A stretch of DNA of 64,000 nucleotides. Source: Patiria pectinifera (lineage: Eukaryota > Echinodermata > Asteroidea > Valvatida > Asterinidae). The notes beneath the pieces were generated by a model. It ran no database searches. It worked only from the letters and a program-made list of their open reading frames with translations, and was not told the DNA's origin. Numbering within the stretch: the stretch's first letter is position 1; each line of letters opens with the position of its first letter. Shown here one piece after another: positions 1-10,409 of the stretch. The stretch is from positions 16,704,863 to 16,768,862 of the forward strand of contig CM057135.1 of NCBI GenBank assembly GCA_029964075.1, given 5' to 3'. The position numbers were made by a program, and so were the translations under genes.

Positions 1-327
1 TCACCTTTACTTCAATGTACTTTTGCTCAGTTCTGTTTCATTTCGCCAGGGTGGGGGTGCTGATAGCAGTTGATCAAGTCGGAATTGCTAACTTAAAAAA
101 AAAAAAAATTATATACATGTACACGTACATGGTGCTTGATGCATGCACATCCACACATGTAGACGTACAATATGTGCAAGCACTGTTTTAATTGTTATAC
201 ATGTACTTAAGTGAAACGGGCGTTTAGTGTAACTTGTCTTGCTTCTGGAAAGATGTAAACTAAGTGTGTTTGGTAATTTGAGACACCGAATTAGTGCAAT
301 TCCGACTTGAGTCAAGTCTATCCAAAA
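1..327. other. Non-coding 3' flank of the YqaJ-type gene
   Basis: I see no gene here. The stretch has an A-rich run near 97-108 and several TACATGTA-like palindromes. It lies downstream of the minus-strand YqaJ reading frame, whose stop is at its right edge. No polyadenylation signal stands out clearly. Confidence 0.4.
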
Positions 328-1507
328 CTACAACTCTGGCTTTTGTGCAATCTTTACAATTGAAGGCTGGAGATATTGTTTAAAAAACAATTCACTGTAT
401 TCCTTAATTGCTTTCCACTGGTCTGCATTATGATGAATCTTCTGCACAAACATTCCTTTGGATGTCCAAACAACAAACAACCCAGATGATACATTTTTCA
501 ATTTATTTAGAACACCAATTTGACACAACACTTGGTAAAAGTAGTCATGTTTTTCCTTCAGAGAGATTGTACAATTTTGTTCATTCCCTGTCACATTCAA
601 ACAGTCAATGGCTTTGGCTCCAGCAAAACTTTGTGGATCTAGGTTGTGTGCATTTTTGTTGTTGTGTGGACATTTGACCTCCACACACTGCACCCCACAA
701 CATGTGCAACTGACCATGGCATCAGGAGATGCTCCAAGAAATGGTGAATCTGGGTCTATGTAGAGCCCAACATTCCACAGTGTAACATTTTGATGGCCCT
801 CTAACTCTAAACACTGTTTCAGAGAAGCCAAGGCCACTGACTCATGATCAATCCCCCATTTCATGGCTCTGGTTGGAAAGAACGAGTTAAGTCCAAGCAT
901 TTAGGAGCAGAGTGAAGAGACATCCCTCTTTAATAATCCATTCATGAATTTGACCACAGACCCCAGTACTGATGCAGTAATTCTACCATAACGATAGAGG
1001 TGCCACAAGTTTGATTTTCTCTGTCCAGATGTGCTTGATGCAATGAGTTCTGCTTGCTCTTCAGATATTTGCTGACGGTCCGGAACTTCAGTTGCTTTAA
1101 GGTGACAATAGGGTGTTGGTAGTTCTGTCTGCAACTCTAGTTTTACATTATTTTCATTTTCTGATGCTGTGTCAGTGTCTTCATCTTGCTTAGGCAGGAG
1201 TGAAAAAATGCATGCCTCTGGGCTTACCCTTTTCAATGCATCTAAATCAAGATCTCCTAAAGTGGCTGTTGATGTAGGGTTGAGTGGGCGTACTGACCTA
1301 TTTTCTTGCCGGCCTTGACTTGACTGATGTTTAGGCTTTGTGAAGCTAAGATCTTTAAGGGTACATGGGTCTAAGTCCCTCCCATTCATGCAGTCTTTGT
1401 TCCAACTACAGGCCTTTTCAGTGCATGCCTGTGAAGTGTAACCTAGGCGGTTCGCTGCCTCCAACTTGAACATTACTGCTGCAATATGGCTGCATGCCTC
1501 TCCAAGC
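328..1507 (-). CDS. Exon 2: SWIM C-x-H half, linker and YqaJ nuclease domain (in-frame stop)
   Basis: This exon begins with the second half of the SWIM zinc site (G-E-A-C-S-H-I-A-A). About 130 residues of linker follow, containing C-S-W-N and a charged region. After the TAA at 901-903 the YqaJ domain runs for 190 residues: an A-M-K-W-G-I-D-H-E motif near its start, the metal-binding F-L-G-A-S-P-D-A, then E-V-K-C-P (catalytic E-x-K), and Y-F-Y-Q-V for the conserved Gln. All nuclease motifs are intact, so the domain itself would be active if translated. The residue before M-L-G-L-N is the stop; in related proteins this position is inside a continuous linker, so a nonsense change fits best. The domain length is normal for YqaJ. 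Confidence 0.72.
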
Positions 1508-2611
1508 CTGGAAATAAAATATATGTAACACAAAATCATGTTAATGGAAGACAATCTCCTTATCACCCCAATCCAAGAACACAAATGTGTAGGGCCCCTG
1601 TTTAGTTTCGATCAAATTGCAGTCAAGGTGTTTTCTTATTGAAATATGCCCTTTTTAACTTGAAGCAGATTTCTGATGACACATTTCTTTTGTAATTGTT
1701 GAAGTTCCTTGGGGTAGAAATTCAAATGTTCTTATGCTGTTTATGGTTGGTGCTATGTGATTCAGCACACCTTACGTGTTCACAGTACCCCCAAATTACC
1801 CTAAAAAATCAGCACCCCATACATGTATGTTCCTACTGTCGCCGACTAGTTTCATTGGTTAGTCAAATAATTAAAAGTGGATTTTGTTCCCTCATAGGAA
1901 CCAGGCCCGTAGATACACAATCACCTTGTAAGTCGGCACTAAACCTAGACCTGTTAAGCTAGCGTCAATAACATAGCCAAGTTCACGGGTCTTAAAACAT
2001 AATATTTTTGTCAGATTTTAGTATAAATATTCCAAGTGATTTTGATGCACTTCTAATGACGTAAGCGATTAATTTCGTAAAGCGCATTGATTTTTTCCTG
2101 ATGTAATGAGCTATGTAGGAATAAATTATTTTGCTGTGCAAACGACTACTACTAGCATTCAGTAGTTGGCTACTGTTACTATTGTAAAGTTGGTACTTGG
2201 AGGTACATGTGACTAAGTACCATTTACCCTGAAAAAATATTTGCACTTAAAATCCTTCAACTTGGCTAAAGTTTAAAGAGTAAACCTTGGAATGAATTTT
2301 TACAAAACATAAAGTAGGCCCCTAGTCATAAAATATATTTTATATGCTGCTTCTGAAAAGCATGTTGTCCTTTTCGGAATGAACGTTGCAACCTGACGCT
2401 GCTTTTTTTCTTCAAAATTATATCATCTCATCATAATGATGATTGGACATGACTCTGGGACTGAGAAACACTTCCAATTTTGTTACTGTTAGGAAATACT
2501 TCAAAAGTACTCTCGACTGTCCATAGACTTTGTACACAACTGCTGAAGTGGCGTCAGGTTGCAACACTTTTCCTCGTCACAAAACTAATCGAAGTAAAGC
2601 TCTTCTCTTAC
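1508..2611 (-). other. Intron of the SWIM/YqaJ gene
   Basis: The donor GTAAGAG and acceptor TTTATTTCCAG are in the minus orientation. The interior contains no reading frame of note. Positions 2521-2557 match a second copy at 5239-5274 (core ACTTTGTACACAAC then GCTGAAGTGGCGTCA), a dispersed repeat of unknown type. Confidence 0.6.
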
Positions 2612-3155
2612 CCTGCCATGCACATGCAGTGAGCAGCAACTACTGATCCTGTGGATTTGTTGATCATTATCCAGGTACTCACAGGGGGTTTGGTCAAGCT
2701 CTGTGAATGAGTGACCCTGCTTCGAAGTACACACACAGGGCTATCAGCACTTACTGAAGAATACAGTATGGCCTGGACAAATCCATTCACAAAGTAGCTG
2801 TAGGAGTCCAATGACTTGAATGATTTCATTGAGTCTTTAGTGTATGGGCCAGGTGAATTAATCAAATAATTATACATGTCGCCATACTCGAAGCTTTCAG
2901 GCCACAAGGTTGGGTTGTGTTACTGTACTGCAATCCTCCACCGAACGGATCCGGTATCTGTAAAGTTCCGTTTGGAAATTGAACTGTTAATTTGTCATTG
3001 TACCTTCCTCTCGATAACTGATCAAGTTGGTTGACATATGATGATGTACACTCCGACCGACTTGCCTTCGGAAAATACAAATGCTCTTCATATATTTGAT
3101 TAATAACGGATAGTATCGGCCGTCTTCTTGCGTACGAGTGCTCGTCCGAGTCCAT
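2612..3155 (-). CDS. Exon 1: N-terminal region of the SWIM/YqaJ protein (frameshifted)
   Basis: Reading starts M-D-S-D-E-H-S at 3155. The first frame runs to about 2910, and the conserved block W-P-E-S-F-E-Y-G-D continues in a different frame to the splice donor at 2611-2610. That second part (about 98 residues) contains S-P-G-P-Y-T, K-S-L-D-S-Y-x-Y-F and ends H-C-M-C-M-A-G, the first C-x-C pair of the SWIM finger. No small intron can explain the frame change: the second frame has a TAA immediately upstream of the switch. A one-base indel is therefore the simplest reading. Confidence 0.65.
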
Positions 3156-3416
3156 TTTACTATTTAGAAAGTGCGCTAAAAAAAAGCAGACGTTTGCCAA
3201 CCAGCAAATGCGCATGCGTCGGTTTCCGGTCAATGTTTACAAACAAAGGAAACATATATTTGATTAATAACGGATAGTATCGGCCGTCTTCTTGCGTACG
3301 AGTGCTCGTCCGAGTCCATTTTACTATTTAGAAAGTGCGCTAAAAAAAAGCAGACGTTTGCCAACCAGCAAATGCGCATGCGTCGGTTTCCGGTCAATGT
3401 TTACAAACAAAGGAAA
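3089..3416. repeat. 164-bp tandem duplication over the 5' end of the YqaJ gene
   Basis: Positions 3089-3252 are repeated head to tail at 3253-3416 with no difference that I can see by eye. Each copy carries the start codon and first ~22 codons on the minus strand plus the upstream GC-richer segment. The upstream copy therefore provides a second potential start region not connected to the rest of the gene. The identity implies a recent event. Confidence 0.85.
3209..3218. promoter_or_regulatory. NRF1-like palindrome TGCGCATGCG upstream of the YqaJ start
   Basis: TGCGCATGCG lies about 55 bases upstream of the ATG at 3155 on the minus strand, and is duplicated at 3373-3382 with the 164-bp repeat. 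The word matches the core of metazoan NRF1-type promoter elements. Function is inferred from sequence and position only. Confidence 0.3.
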
Positions 3417-3425
3417 GGCCTATAT

Positions 3426-4327
3426 CAGACCTGCCAACCTTGAAAATCAAAAATGTGTATTTGGGGGCATCAAAATGTGTATTTTTTACTGAAAATGTGT
3501 ATTTTTCAAAAGAAACATAAAAAAATGAACTCACTTGAATTTTGTGGTGGCTATGTACTACTCTGTCAACTTTATTATCATGGATTAATCATCAGACGAT
3601 AAGAATGGCAGATTGTGCCGAACCAAGTAATCTGTCCAGAGAGTTTCAGCTCTGATTACACTCAAATCCTCGGAAGACATGAAATGTTGTATGCTATGAT
3701 TTGCGTTCTTCACGTTCGCCATGCTGCGGTGTTTACTGCTTTCGACATGGCGAGACACATCGTAACTACCGCTGTGCGCGATGCTGAAGTCGACGCTGCA
3801 CAAGGTACATCGTGCAAAATGTTCGCCTTTTTGCGAAGGTACGATGAATTTAAATGTCTCCGTGTATTCTCTTTTGAAGGACTGCTTCCGCTTGGTACTC
3901 GAAGTTGATGCCATCTTTACCGCGAAGTCAAAGTTTTTACGTTCAATCGATCGTTCGCATGAGATGGTAAAACCCTCGCTGTCAGTATCACACACGTTAG
4001 CGCTTCAAAATGGCCTTCAGCAAAGGTTATCCCGATCGTTTTCTATGCGAGATTCCGATTGGTTATTATGTACGCTCCACAAGGCTTTATGTACATCAAG
4101 TGCGCCAATCACGATCGCCCTACTTTACGCATTAGGGTTGTTGAACCTCGTGTCACGCGGCGTAGTCTTGCTCGCAGCCACTCTGTGCGACTAATATTAT
4201 TAGACTCCACACAGTCGTTTCTTATTTTTTTTTTCCGTGCGTATTTTATGGGGACAAAAGCGTACTGGCGTATTTTTATCAAAATTGCGTACTAAATACG
4301 CCGATTGCGTACTGGTTGGCAGGTCTG
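3426..4327 (-). mobile_element. Short DNA transposon with 14-bp TIRs, probably hAT-like and truncated
   Basis: CAGACCTGCCAACC at 3426-3439 is the exact reverse complement of the sequence at 4314-4327. CTATAT flanks it on both sides (3420-3425 and 4328-4333), a 6-bp apparent target duplication; hAT elements normally show 8. Subterminal repeats are present: AAATGTGTATTT three times near the left end and GCGTACT-type words near the right. The only ORF is a zinc-finger N-terminus on the minus strand with no catalytic DDE region, so this is a deleted, non-autonomous copy. Assignment to hAT rests on the BED-like finger. Confidence 0.65.
3585..3995 (-). CDS. BED-type zinc finger fragment of a transposase-like protein
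   Basis: This is a 136-residue ORF inside the 14-bp-TIR element. Residues ~58-95 form a BED-like finger: C-T-L-C, then about 20 residues, then H-V-E-S-S-K-H. A basic K-R-K-Q stretch precedes it. The C-terminal R-A-E-T-L-W-T-D-Y-L-V-x-H-N-L-P-F motif matches the segment that links finger and catalytic domain in many hAT-related animal proteins. The ORF stops there and the transposase catalytic domain is missing. It would at most encode a DNA-binding fragment. The first Met or the internal one (~residue 28) could be used. Confidence 0.55.
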   Translation of the reverse strand: MCDTDSEGFTISCERSIERKNFDFAVKMASTSSTKRKQSFKREYTETFKFIVPSQKGEHFARCTLCSVDFSIAHSGSYDVSRHVESSKHRSMANVKNANHSIQHFMSSEDLSVIRAETLWTDYLVRHNLPFLSSDD

Positions 4328-4360
4328 CTATATAATTATTTGTTTTCCCACGTTTTAGCG

Positions 4361-4440
4361 AGCAGTGCGACAGCTCAGTCGATAGAGGGTTGGATTTTGC
4401 ACAGTGAGGTTACGGTTCGCATCTCAGTTTTGCACTCGAA
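4361..4440 (+). repeat. tRNA-like sequence with A and B box words, probably SINE-derived
   Basis: CAGCTCAGTCGATAGAGGG resembles a pol III A box and GGTTCGCATCTC at 4414-4425 a B box, with roughly tRNA spacing. No clean cloverleaf could be formed by eye and the anticodon arm is unclear, so I treat it as a tRNA-derived SINE head or tRNA pseudogene. Confidence 0.35.
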
Positions 4441-4489
4441 TTTTTTTGATAGTGGATATTTGGGGATGGGAAAAAAAACTAAAAAATGT

Positions 4490-4570
4490 GGCGGCGATCG
4501 GATTCGAACTCGAGTCATCCCGCTCACTAGAGCTTTTGCTTAACCAGTACACCAAACGTGCTACACAACT
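4490..4570 (-). repeat. Second tRNA-like sequence, opposite strand
   Basis: On the minus strand, TGGTGTACTGGTTA (4554-4541) resembles an A box and GAGTTCGAATC (4511-4501) a near-consensus B box. Together with the plus-strand copy at 4361-4440 it makes a convergent pair about 50 bases apart. A tRNA-Ser/Leu-like origin is possible because of the long spacing. I do not claim a functional tRNA. Confidence 0.35.
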
Positions 4571-4646
4571 TTTGATGGGAATTTAATACATCTTATAATT
4601 CAGCCCTATATTAAAGTACAGCGCCCTCTGTTGATATGGATTGCCG

Positions 4647-5060
4647 CCGGCAAATCTTTAGTAAACGTTAGTTTGCCGTCATTACCTCCGGCAAATTATC
4701 CACTATCTTATTTTAATATGTCTCAAACATTTTATTGCAGAGTATTACATTTTCTTTTTCAGATTTGTGGCTCTGGAGGATTTTTTTTTAAAGGGAAATA
4801 AAGTCCGAATCCCATCTTGTGAATACGAGGTTACAACGATAATATTGGCATGGAGCCAGACTAAAATTTGTCAGCGGAAAATGTTTAAGTACAAAAAAAC
4901 AGTAACTGCGCATGTTCAGTGCATATCCGGCAAACTAACGTTTACTAAAGTTTTGCCGTCTCCGGCAAAATATCCACTGCCAATTTTTTTCCCTTTTCTA
5001 ACCTGAGGCTTTGGAGGATTTGTTTTAAAAATAAAAGGGAAATAAATTCCGAATTTTATA
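4647..5060. repeat. MITE-like region with 30-bp inverted and 40-bp direct repeats
   Basis: The segment at 4647-4677, built on CCGGCAAA and GTAAACGTTAGTTTGCC, is inverted with few differences at 4927-4957. In addition a ~45-base segment (GGCTCTGGAGGATTT ... GGGAAATAAA ... CCGAAT) at 4768-4810 recurs in direct orientation at 5009-5060. CCGGCAAAtTATCCACT also recurs. The pattern fits a small transposon partly duplicated on insertion of another. No ORF. Confidence 0.5.
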
Positions 5061-5929
5061 ACGTTCAAATTCACTTTTTTCCTTCTAATTTTATATTTTC
5101 TTCTCATGTTTTTATAAAAGTTGCAGTCTACCGTAACGATAGAAAATGGGAAATGCGTTATACGGCTGCCGTAACAATAGCCACTGCGATATTAGTAAAT
5201 CATTGTAAGTAGTATACTTAGACAATTTTCTTGACACTCCATGGACTTTGTACACAACCGCTGAAGTGGCGTCAAGTAGTTTTCGTCATGTTCGTATTGT
5301 AATTTGTACTGTACTTCTCACGAAACGTTTTCAATATTCAGCTCCACGAAGCCGAAGGTGCACTCGTAGTCGTGTCGTACTCATCACAGTCACGTCAATG
5401 TTTTGGGTGCCACGGAAAAGCGAGTGCGTGACACCATGGAGGAAGGAATAGCACGCTGGTTCCCAGTCACAATTTTTGTTTTACATAGGCCCTACAATTT
5501 TATAATCTACAAACTGGCTGGTGCCCTACTCGGCTGTTTTATATCCCGACGCGCCGACATGTATAGTACTAGCCTACATGTACATGTAGGCCTATAGGCA
5601 CCGGGCCTAGGCCTATATCGATCTTGCGCACAGCTTGCATGCACGTCAGCAAGATAGACCTTTCCTTAAGTTTGTAAACATTGGCGCAATTTTATATGGG
5701 CTGCCGCACGCGCATAGCCATAGATTGAAGCCGTGGTTGGCAACATGTTTTTTTTCCCCAGAAAAGTCATCATAACGCCCTCAATACGTAGGAAAAGGGA
5801 ATGCTTCGGAAATATTTTGTAGCTTTGTCGACAATGTTGTATTTTTAACATTCAAACAATAGTTTGATAATTTTCAATAACTAGTCTGCATTTTTGCAGT
5901 GCTGGACCTTCCATAGTTTGGCGAAGATC
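5061..5929. other. No gene seen; one dispersed-repeat copy
   Basis: Positions 5239-5274 match 2521-2557 in the YqaJ intron. The rest has only short open frames without recognisable motifs. A TACATGTAGGCCTATAGGC stretch near 5577 begins a TAGGCCTA-rich zone. Confidence 0.4.
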
Positions 5930-6200
5930 GAGGTTGGCAAAAATAATAGTCACGACACGTGAGAGGGACTAACCAATAGCTGTGGCGCGCGCGCTTAGGC
6001 GCGGCCAGGTCTTCGCCTTATAAGGGATAATTATGCAAAGTGCTAAAGTTCACCGGCATGCAAATTGCGCTAGGAAAACTTTTAACCAATCAGATTCTCT
6101 GGAGTGCGCGTCCGTCGGGACGATGGCCGGGCGCGGCGCGACGCCGGCCGGCGCGGCTAGGCTGTACTACTATATGCCTGCCAGCTACATTATGCCGCGC
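5930..6200 (+). promoter_or_regulatory. GC-rich block with CCTTATAAGG, octamer and CCAAT words
   Basis: In order: CCTTATAAGG (6016-6025), TTATGCAAA, ATGCAAAT octamer (6058-6065) and TTTTAACCAATCAGATT (CCAAT at 6086-6090), followed by CpG-rich DNA to 6200. The same set in the same order is found on the minus strand at 10640-10760. Octamer plus CCAAT spacing recalls histone-type promoters, but the A repeats of the Ngaro element at 46.9 kb have a similar composition, so it may be a retroelement promoter remnant. No coding sequence follows. Confidence 0.4.
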
Positions 6201-7239
6201 CTAGTTTAGTTAGCCAAGTTTTTGGACATCTCGGTTTTGTTTGCAATGATGAAATCAACGTAGGGTCCGGGTCCGGGTACGGTCATGACGGTAGGGGCTG
6301 GGCCTACGTGATGAATTAGTATCGATCCGAATCCGAATGCCGAAAATTAATTATGCAATTGGTTGTCAAAGCCAAGTTTGGGGCAGAAAATTTACCATTA
6401 GGCTAGCCCAGGTCATGCAGGTTGGACGAAGTCTTCATTGCAATACCAAATAGTGAAATACGACTAACGTAGGGAGGAAAGGAAGTCCACCAGCATGACC
6501 AGGGCTATCATTAGGCCTACATTTAAAGTTTAAACAATGTCGCGTTTTTAGGCCTAAGAATATTAATTATTATCATCATGATCATTTCCAAACAGGACAT
6601 TTCGTGCGTAATTAGCCTGGCGTTCGCGTTGTTGGTATACTCTAGTCCTTGGCTTAGGCCTATCAATGCCTAGGCTATAGTGACGCCAGTCTGACGTTGA
6701 CGCGTTCATGCACGGGCATAGTTAGGCCTAGGCCTACACTTTTTTGGTAGGATTCAGGTCTTGGAACATATGGAAGTTTAGCATGTTTAGGTCTTGCCGT
6801 TTAACATGTTTAGATACGATAAAACCACAATTTTTATGGAATGCAACTTTATTGCAATATGTAATAATGTAGCCTAAAGTAAAGGCCTAGCCCCTGTGCA
6901 TGCTGGGCATGCTGGGCTAGCTAGGCCTACCATCGTCTCAGACTCAGAGTGCCTACGTACACTTTTTGCTAGGCTTATGGACCTATAGGCCTAGTATAAA
7001 CTTGGACCAAACAAACACTGATGTAGCCTACTCACTTTCCAAAACACCAATGGTGTCCTCTTCGAACTTCGAAAGTTCCAGATGCTCACGGAGCCGGAGA
7101 GCCATGGCGGCCGCAGTAGTAGTGAAGGCCTGCTGCGCTGCTACGTACGTATGTACGTCTAGCTAGCTAGCCGGCGCAGGAAAAATGGACGCGGCGCGTA
7201 GCTAGCTAGCTAGCGCGCGCCGAACCGGGAAATCGCAGT
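6201..7239. repeat. TAGGCCTA-rich non-coding stretch with CTAGCTAG run
   Basis: About ten AGGCCT-centred palindromes occur between 5580 and 7000, in words such as TTAGGCCTAGGCCTAC. Near 7155-7215 there are runs of CTAGCTAGCTAG flanking a CpG-rich segment. No supported ORF. Positions 7080-7210 are CpG-rich and could be a promoter or CpG island, without a visible gene. Confidence 0.35.
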
Positions 7240-7490
7240 CACGTGATAATAAGTTTGGTGTTTCATTGGTTCGATTTCTCAATCTAATTCATTAATGCCC
7301 TTTTTGATTGGTTCAAGTTTGCAATTAACATATTAGATTGAAACAGCTTGCAATCCTTTTCACGATTGACACGCAAATTCCGCGCAAGGCCGTATCCTCG
7401 ATCGTTTTCAGTTTAAATTCAATCTATTAGATTGGGGAAAAAATCAATCGCTTCAAAGATTGAAATTTTCAATCGTCAGAATTAAGAGAG
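7240..7490. repeat. Cluster of GATTG/CAATC words
   Basis: Roughly fourteen GATTG or CAATC pentamers lie in about 230 bases, several as ATTAGATTG or TCAATCTA on both strands. This is well above what base composition would give. It could be a CCAAT-factor binding cluster or a decayed tandem repeat. Confidence 0.35.
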
Positions 7491-8192
7491 TACTTAAAGT
7501 GTTGTAGGAATAAATTTATTTCATTTCAGGAGATCACAGTCGTCATATAATAGTGATGTTATATTTTTGTTTGAAAGAACTTGTCCGCTTTAATTACAGG
7601 ACCGTTCCTCCTTCTTTCCCTTTTAATTGACATTGGTACTCTGTAGTACATAAAATGCAACGAATCCTGTCTGTCCCACAATCATAAAATACCACAATTT
7701 CTCTCATAAAACGATTATATAACAGAATAATACTCACTGGGAAGTTTCTATGAGATAACCCTCCCACAGTGAAAATATATACAGAAGCCAAGCTCACTAC
7801 AAATACATTGTACAAGAGAAGTTTCAGAGACAATTATATGTGGGTGTTCTCCCATTGCTCGAAGCCCACAGAAGAAAAAATGTTACAATTGCCTTTGCGC
7901 GGGAAGCACAAAGGTCACACTATGCAAATCGAAGTGTTGCATGAAAATGTGCAAATCACCTTGCCAAACTTGTGGACGTATACAACTGTGAGGGCGAACT
8001 TGTCTCCCTACATCAATAATAATTCTGTATCAACTGTAACTGACTATAACACCCCCCCCCCCAATCCACCAGGGATGGAGTACCAATAGTGCATGTTGGG
8101 TAATATATCTGTTAAATGTTTTGATCAAGGTATATTTTAATACTTAAAGCAATACATTAAAAGGTAGAAACTGAACGTGTAACAAAAAGCCA
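7491..8192. other. No gene seen
   Basis: AT-rich sequence with short overlapping ORFs on both strands that lack recognisable motifs, and a C homopolymer at ~8052-8060. Nothing supportable. Confidence 0.35.
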
Positions 8193-8400
8193 CTATGTAA
8201 TTTGCAAACCTGGTATACGATGAGCATTCCAAGAAGTTACTACCCTGTCCACCCCAACTTCACATAGTTGTAGGCAGAAGGTGGAGACACAAAACTTCAC
8301 CAGGGAATCATCGATGTCCATCTTTTCTGCGTCGGTTAACTCCACTAGGGCGCCTTTGATGGGATAGTTTACTCTCTGATTGACTTCCGGCCACATGCAC
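8193..8400 (-). CDS. Exon-like fragment of an rve-type integrase core protein
   Basis: The 67-residue minus-strand frame reads W-P-E-V-N-Q-R-V-N-Y-P-I-K near its start, D-D-S-L-V-K-F-C-V-S in the middle, and V-T-S-W-N-A-H-R-I-P-G near the end. This pattern occurs in uncharacterised animal proteins with an integrase-like catalytic core (rve family relatives). Open reading ends just after I-P-G at a possible GT donor, and an AG precedes the first codons, so it may be a real exon. No neighbouring exon was found, so a decayed transposon fragment is equally likely. Confidence 0.45.
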
Positions 8401-9000
8401 TCAACTCATGCACCAACTATGTTTACTTGTATCTGTATAAACTATGCTTTGTTAAAGATCCCAACCTGTCAAGCATTGGGGGGGGGGGGAACCATTGAAA
8501 CCAGTAGCTACATGTCGTGCATGTAGGTTGACTTTAATTAACAATTTCTGCACCAAGGGTTCGAAAGTACAAAAACGAAACGATTGTCCATTGGTAGGTA
8601 GTTCTAAAATGGCCATTCTTAACATGCTGTAGGTCGGATAGGGGTCAAGGGTCAAGGTCAAATGTCAAAAATCGATTTCAATCGACATACCGGTACATGT
8701 CAGTTTATAAGTTAAGTGTTGATATTGACCCCTTGATACCATAAATGCTACATAAGAATGGAAAAAAAGGATAAACAGTTACTTCAGAATGAATTAAATA
8801 TAATTCCTAAACAATGTCTTACCCGAGGTGAGACAATAAACCCCAGGTTGTTTACAGAAGTTTACATTGGACACCACAAGGTACATACATGTACAGACAT
8901 TTCCTGCCATTTTCATTCAGTGTGTGATGTACATGTACGTTGTGTGTCACATTTAAACATACAGCACCAACCCTTACCAAACTTGACTGCTATATTAGCA
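8401..9000. other. No gene seen
   Basis: Contains a G homopolymer at ~8479-8489 and several TACATGTA words. Short ORFs have no recognisable features. Confidence 0.35.
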
Positions 9001-9480
9001 GTTAAATAGCATTCCAATAGCATGTGCATGCTATTATTGCATACATATAGCATGCAAAGGTTTTGAAGACTTGTGAACTGCTAAGATCAGCAGTCCAAAT
9101 ATCATTCCTGATAGCATTCATGAGCCACCATAGCATTCATAAACCACCATAGCATTCAAGAACCACCATAGCATTCAAGCACCACCATAGCAGTCGAGTC
9201 AGAAAAGATTGGCCATAAGCAAGAGCATTGGAGTGAACAATATCATTCAGGCATGAATGCTATACTTATGAAACTGAGGAGAGTGGAGACTTTGACTTTA
9301 ATTTTTTTTAAAGTATAGCATTTACAGAGTGGACAATAGCATGCAGTCTCGAATACTATACTTAAAAACTGGGGAGAGGGACATTGCAGTGAATTTCTGT
9401 TTAAGTATGGCATTCGCTAGAGTAGTGGTATTAACATTCAGTCATTAAATGCTATACTTTAAAACTGGAGATATACGAAT
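9001..9480. repeat. TAGCATTC minisatellite and flanking degenerate repeats
   Basis: Between about 9108 and 9195 an 18-19 bp unit, CACCATAGCATTCAAGAAC, is repeated about five times with small changes. Flanking it (9003-9060 and 9250-9470), AAATGCTATACTT and its reverse complement AAGTATAGCATTT alternate with a spacing near 90 bases. The whole block is non-coding. Confidence 0.6.
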
Positions 9481-10063
9481 TGAATCAAAGCAAAGAGTAA
9501 AGTGATTTTTCATAAATTTATTGACACTTTGAGCTATGTTTACAACGATTATACCACAAATCAAAACCAAACTGTAGAATATGCGTTCCTTTTTATGAAT
9601 GTCATTTGATTGGACACATGTTTGGAGTATTCCCTTTCAGTGACTTATTTGTTACTTTTTGGAAGAAATCCCTTTTCTTTTCTCTAATCCCTGTCGTATC
9701 TATTGGGAATTTCACATACGCAACATTTATTGTCAACCTCTACGAAGATGCATACATCTACAATTGCAGTCACCGGTATCACTGAAATGTGTTCTCTCCT
9801 GGGTACAACCGAGTGTATTTTGTTGTCCGCTCATAATTAAAATCAAATGGAAGAACAAAAGCAACAATTTTGTTGATGTTACATGTGTCAAAAACTGAAT
9901 AAATTGATGTACACTACCAAAACACACCTTATTTGTTTCATCTACATATTTGACAACATTCTGGTTTCTTTTTGTAAGTCTCTTTTACGAAAGTGCGTAC
10001 ACAAATGATGACAATTGACAAAGGAACATTTTTTGAAAATGAAGTCACCTTATTTAATTAAAA

Positions 10064-10409
10064 GGGACAAAATCATTGAGTTTATGCCACAGCCTATAAT
10101 GATGTATTTGTCCGGATACCAGATTGGGGGATACCAGATTGGGGCATACCGGTTGTCAAAAATTGGGCAATAACATGCCATGGGGCAATAACATGCCATG
10201 GGGCAATAACATGCCAATGGGCATAACATGCCCAAGCTACATGTACATGAGCCAAATGCATTTTTTTCAACTTGGTGCTTAAATGACATTTCACACATGG
10301 ATTAACACTTGATAGCTTCCAACCGATGTTACATTCAGTCAAGAAAACATAGCCTCGGGAAACTTTTGAGCGCTATGGCAAGAATTTAAATTTGCATAAC
10401 AGTTAGAAA
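10064..10409. repeat. Direct repeat, left copy (pair with 11000-11329)
   Basis: About 346 bases starting GGGACAAAATCATTGAG match 11000-11329 closely in direct orientation. Internally, GGGGCAATAACATGCCAT is repeated in tandem three times. The two copies flank a ~590-base block at 10410-10999 like long terminal repeats, but start and end with no TG...CA. The left copy has an additional GATACCAGATTGGGG unit. Confidence 0.75.

Larger units (their letters stand above)
328..3155 (-). pseudogene. SWIM zinc finger plus YqaJ-type nuclease gene, two exons, disabled
   Basis: The family is the metazoan SWIM-domain plus YqaJ (lambda-exonuclease fold) protein group, often found in multicopy, transposon-like families; its cellular role is not established. 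Two exons are joined by a GT-AG intron at 1508-2611 (donor GTAAGAG on the minus strand, acceptor after a pyrimidine-rich TTTATTTCCAG). The phase-2 join produces a complete SWIM motif, C-x-C near the end of exon 1 and G-E-A-C-x-H at the start of exon 2. The ATG chosen is at 3155-3153. Two lesions break it: a frameshift near 2905-2925, just before the conserved W-P-E-S-F-E-Y-G-D block, and an in-frame TAA at 901-903, between the linker and the YqaJ domain. Either could be a sequencing error, but together they suggest a pseudogene. Confidence 0.7.

Noticed and set aside
4361..4570. Two functional tRNA genes
   Set aside because: A- and B-box words are present, but I could not draw an acceptor stem and anticodon arm for either; SINE-type remnants are more likely.
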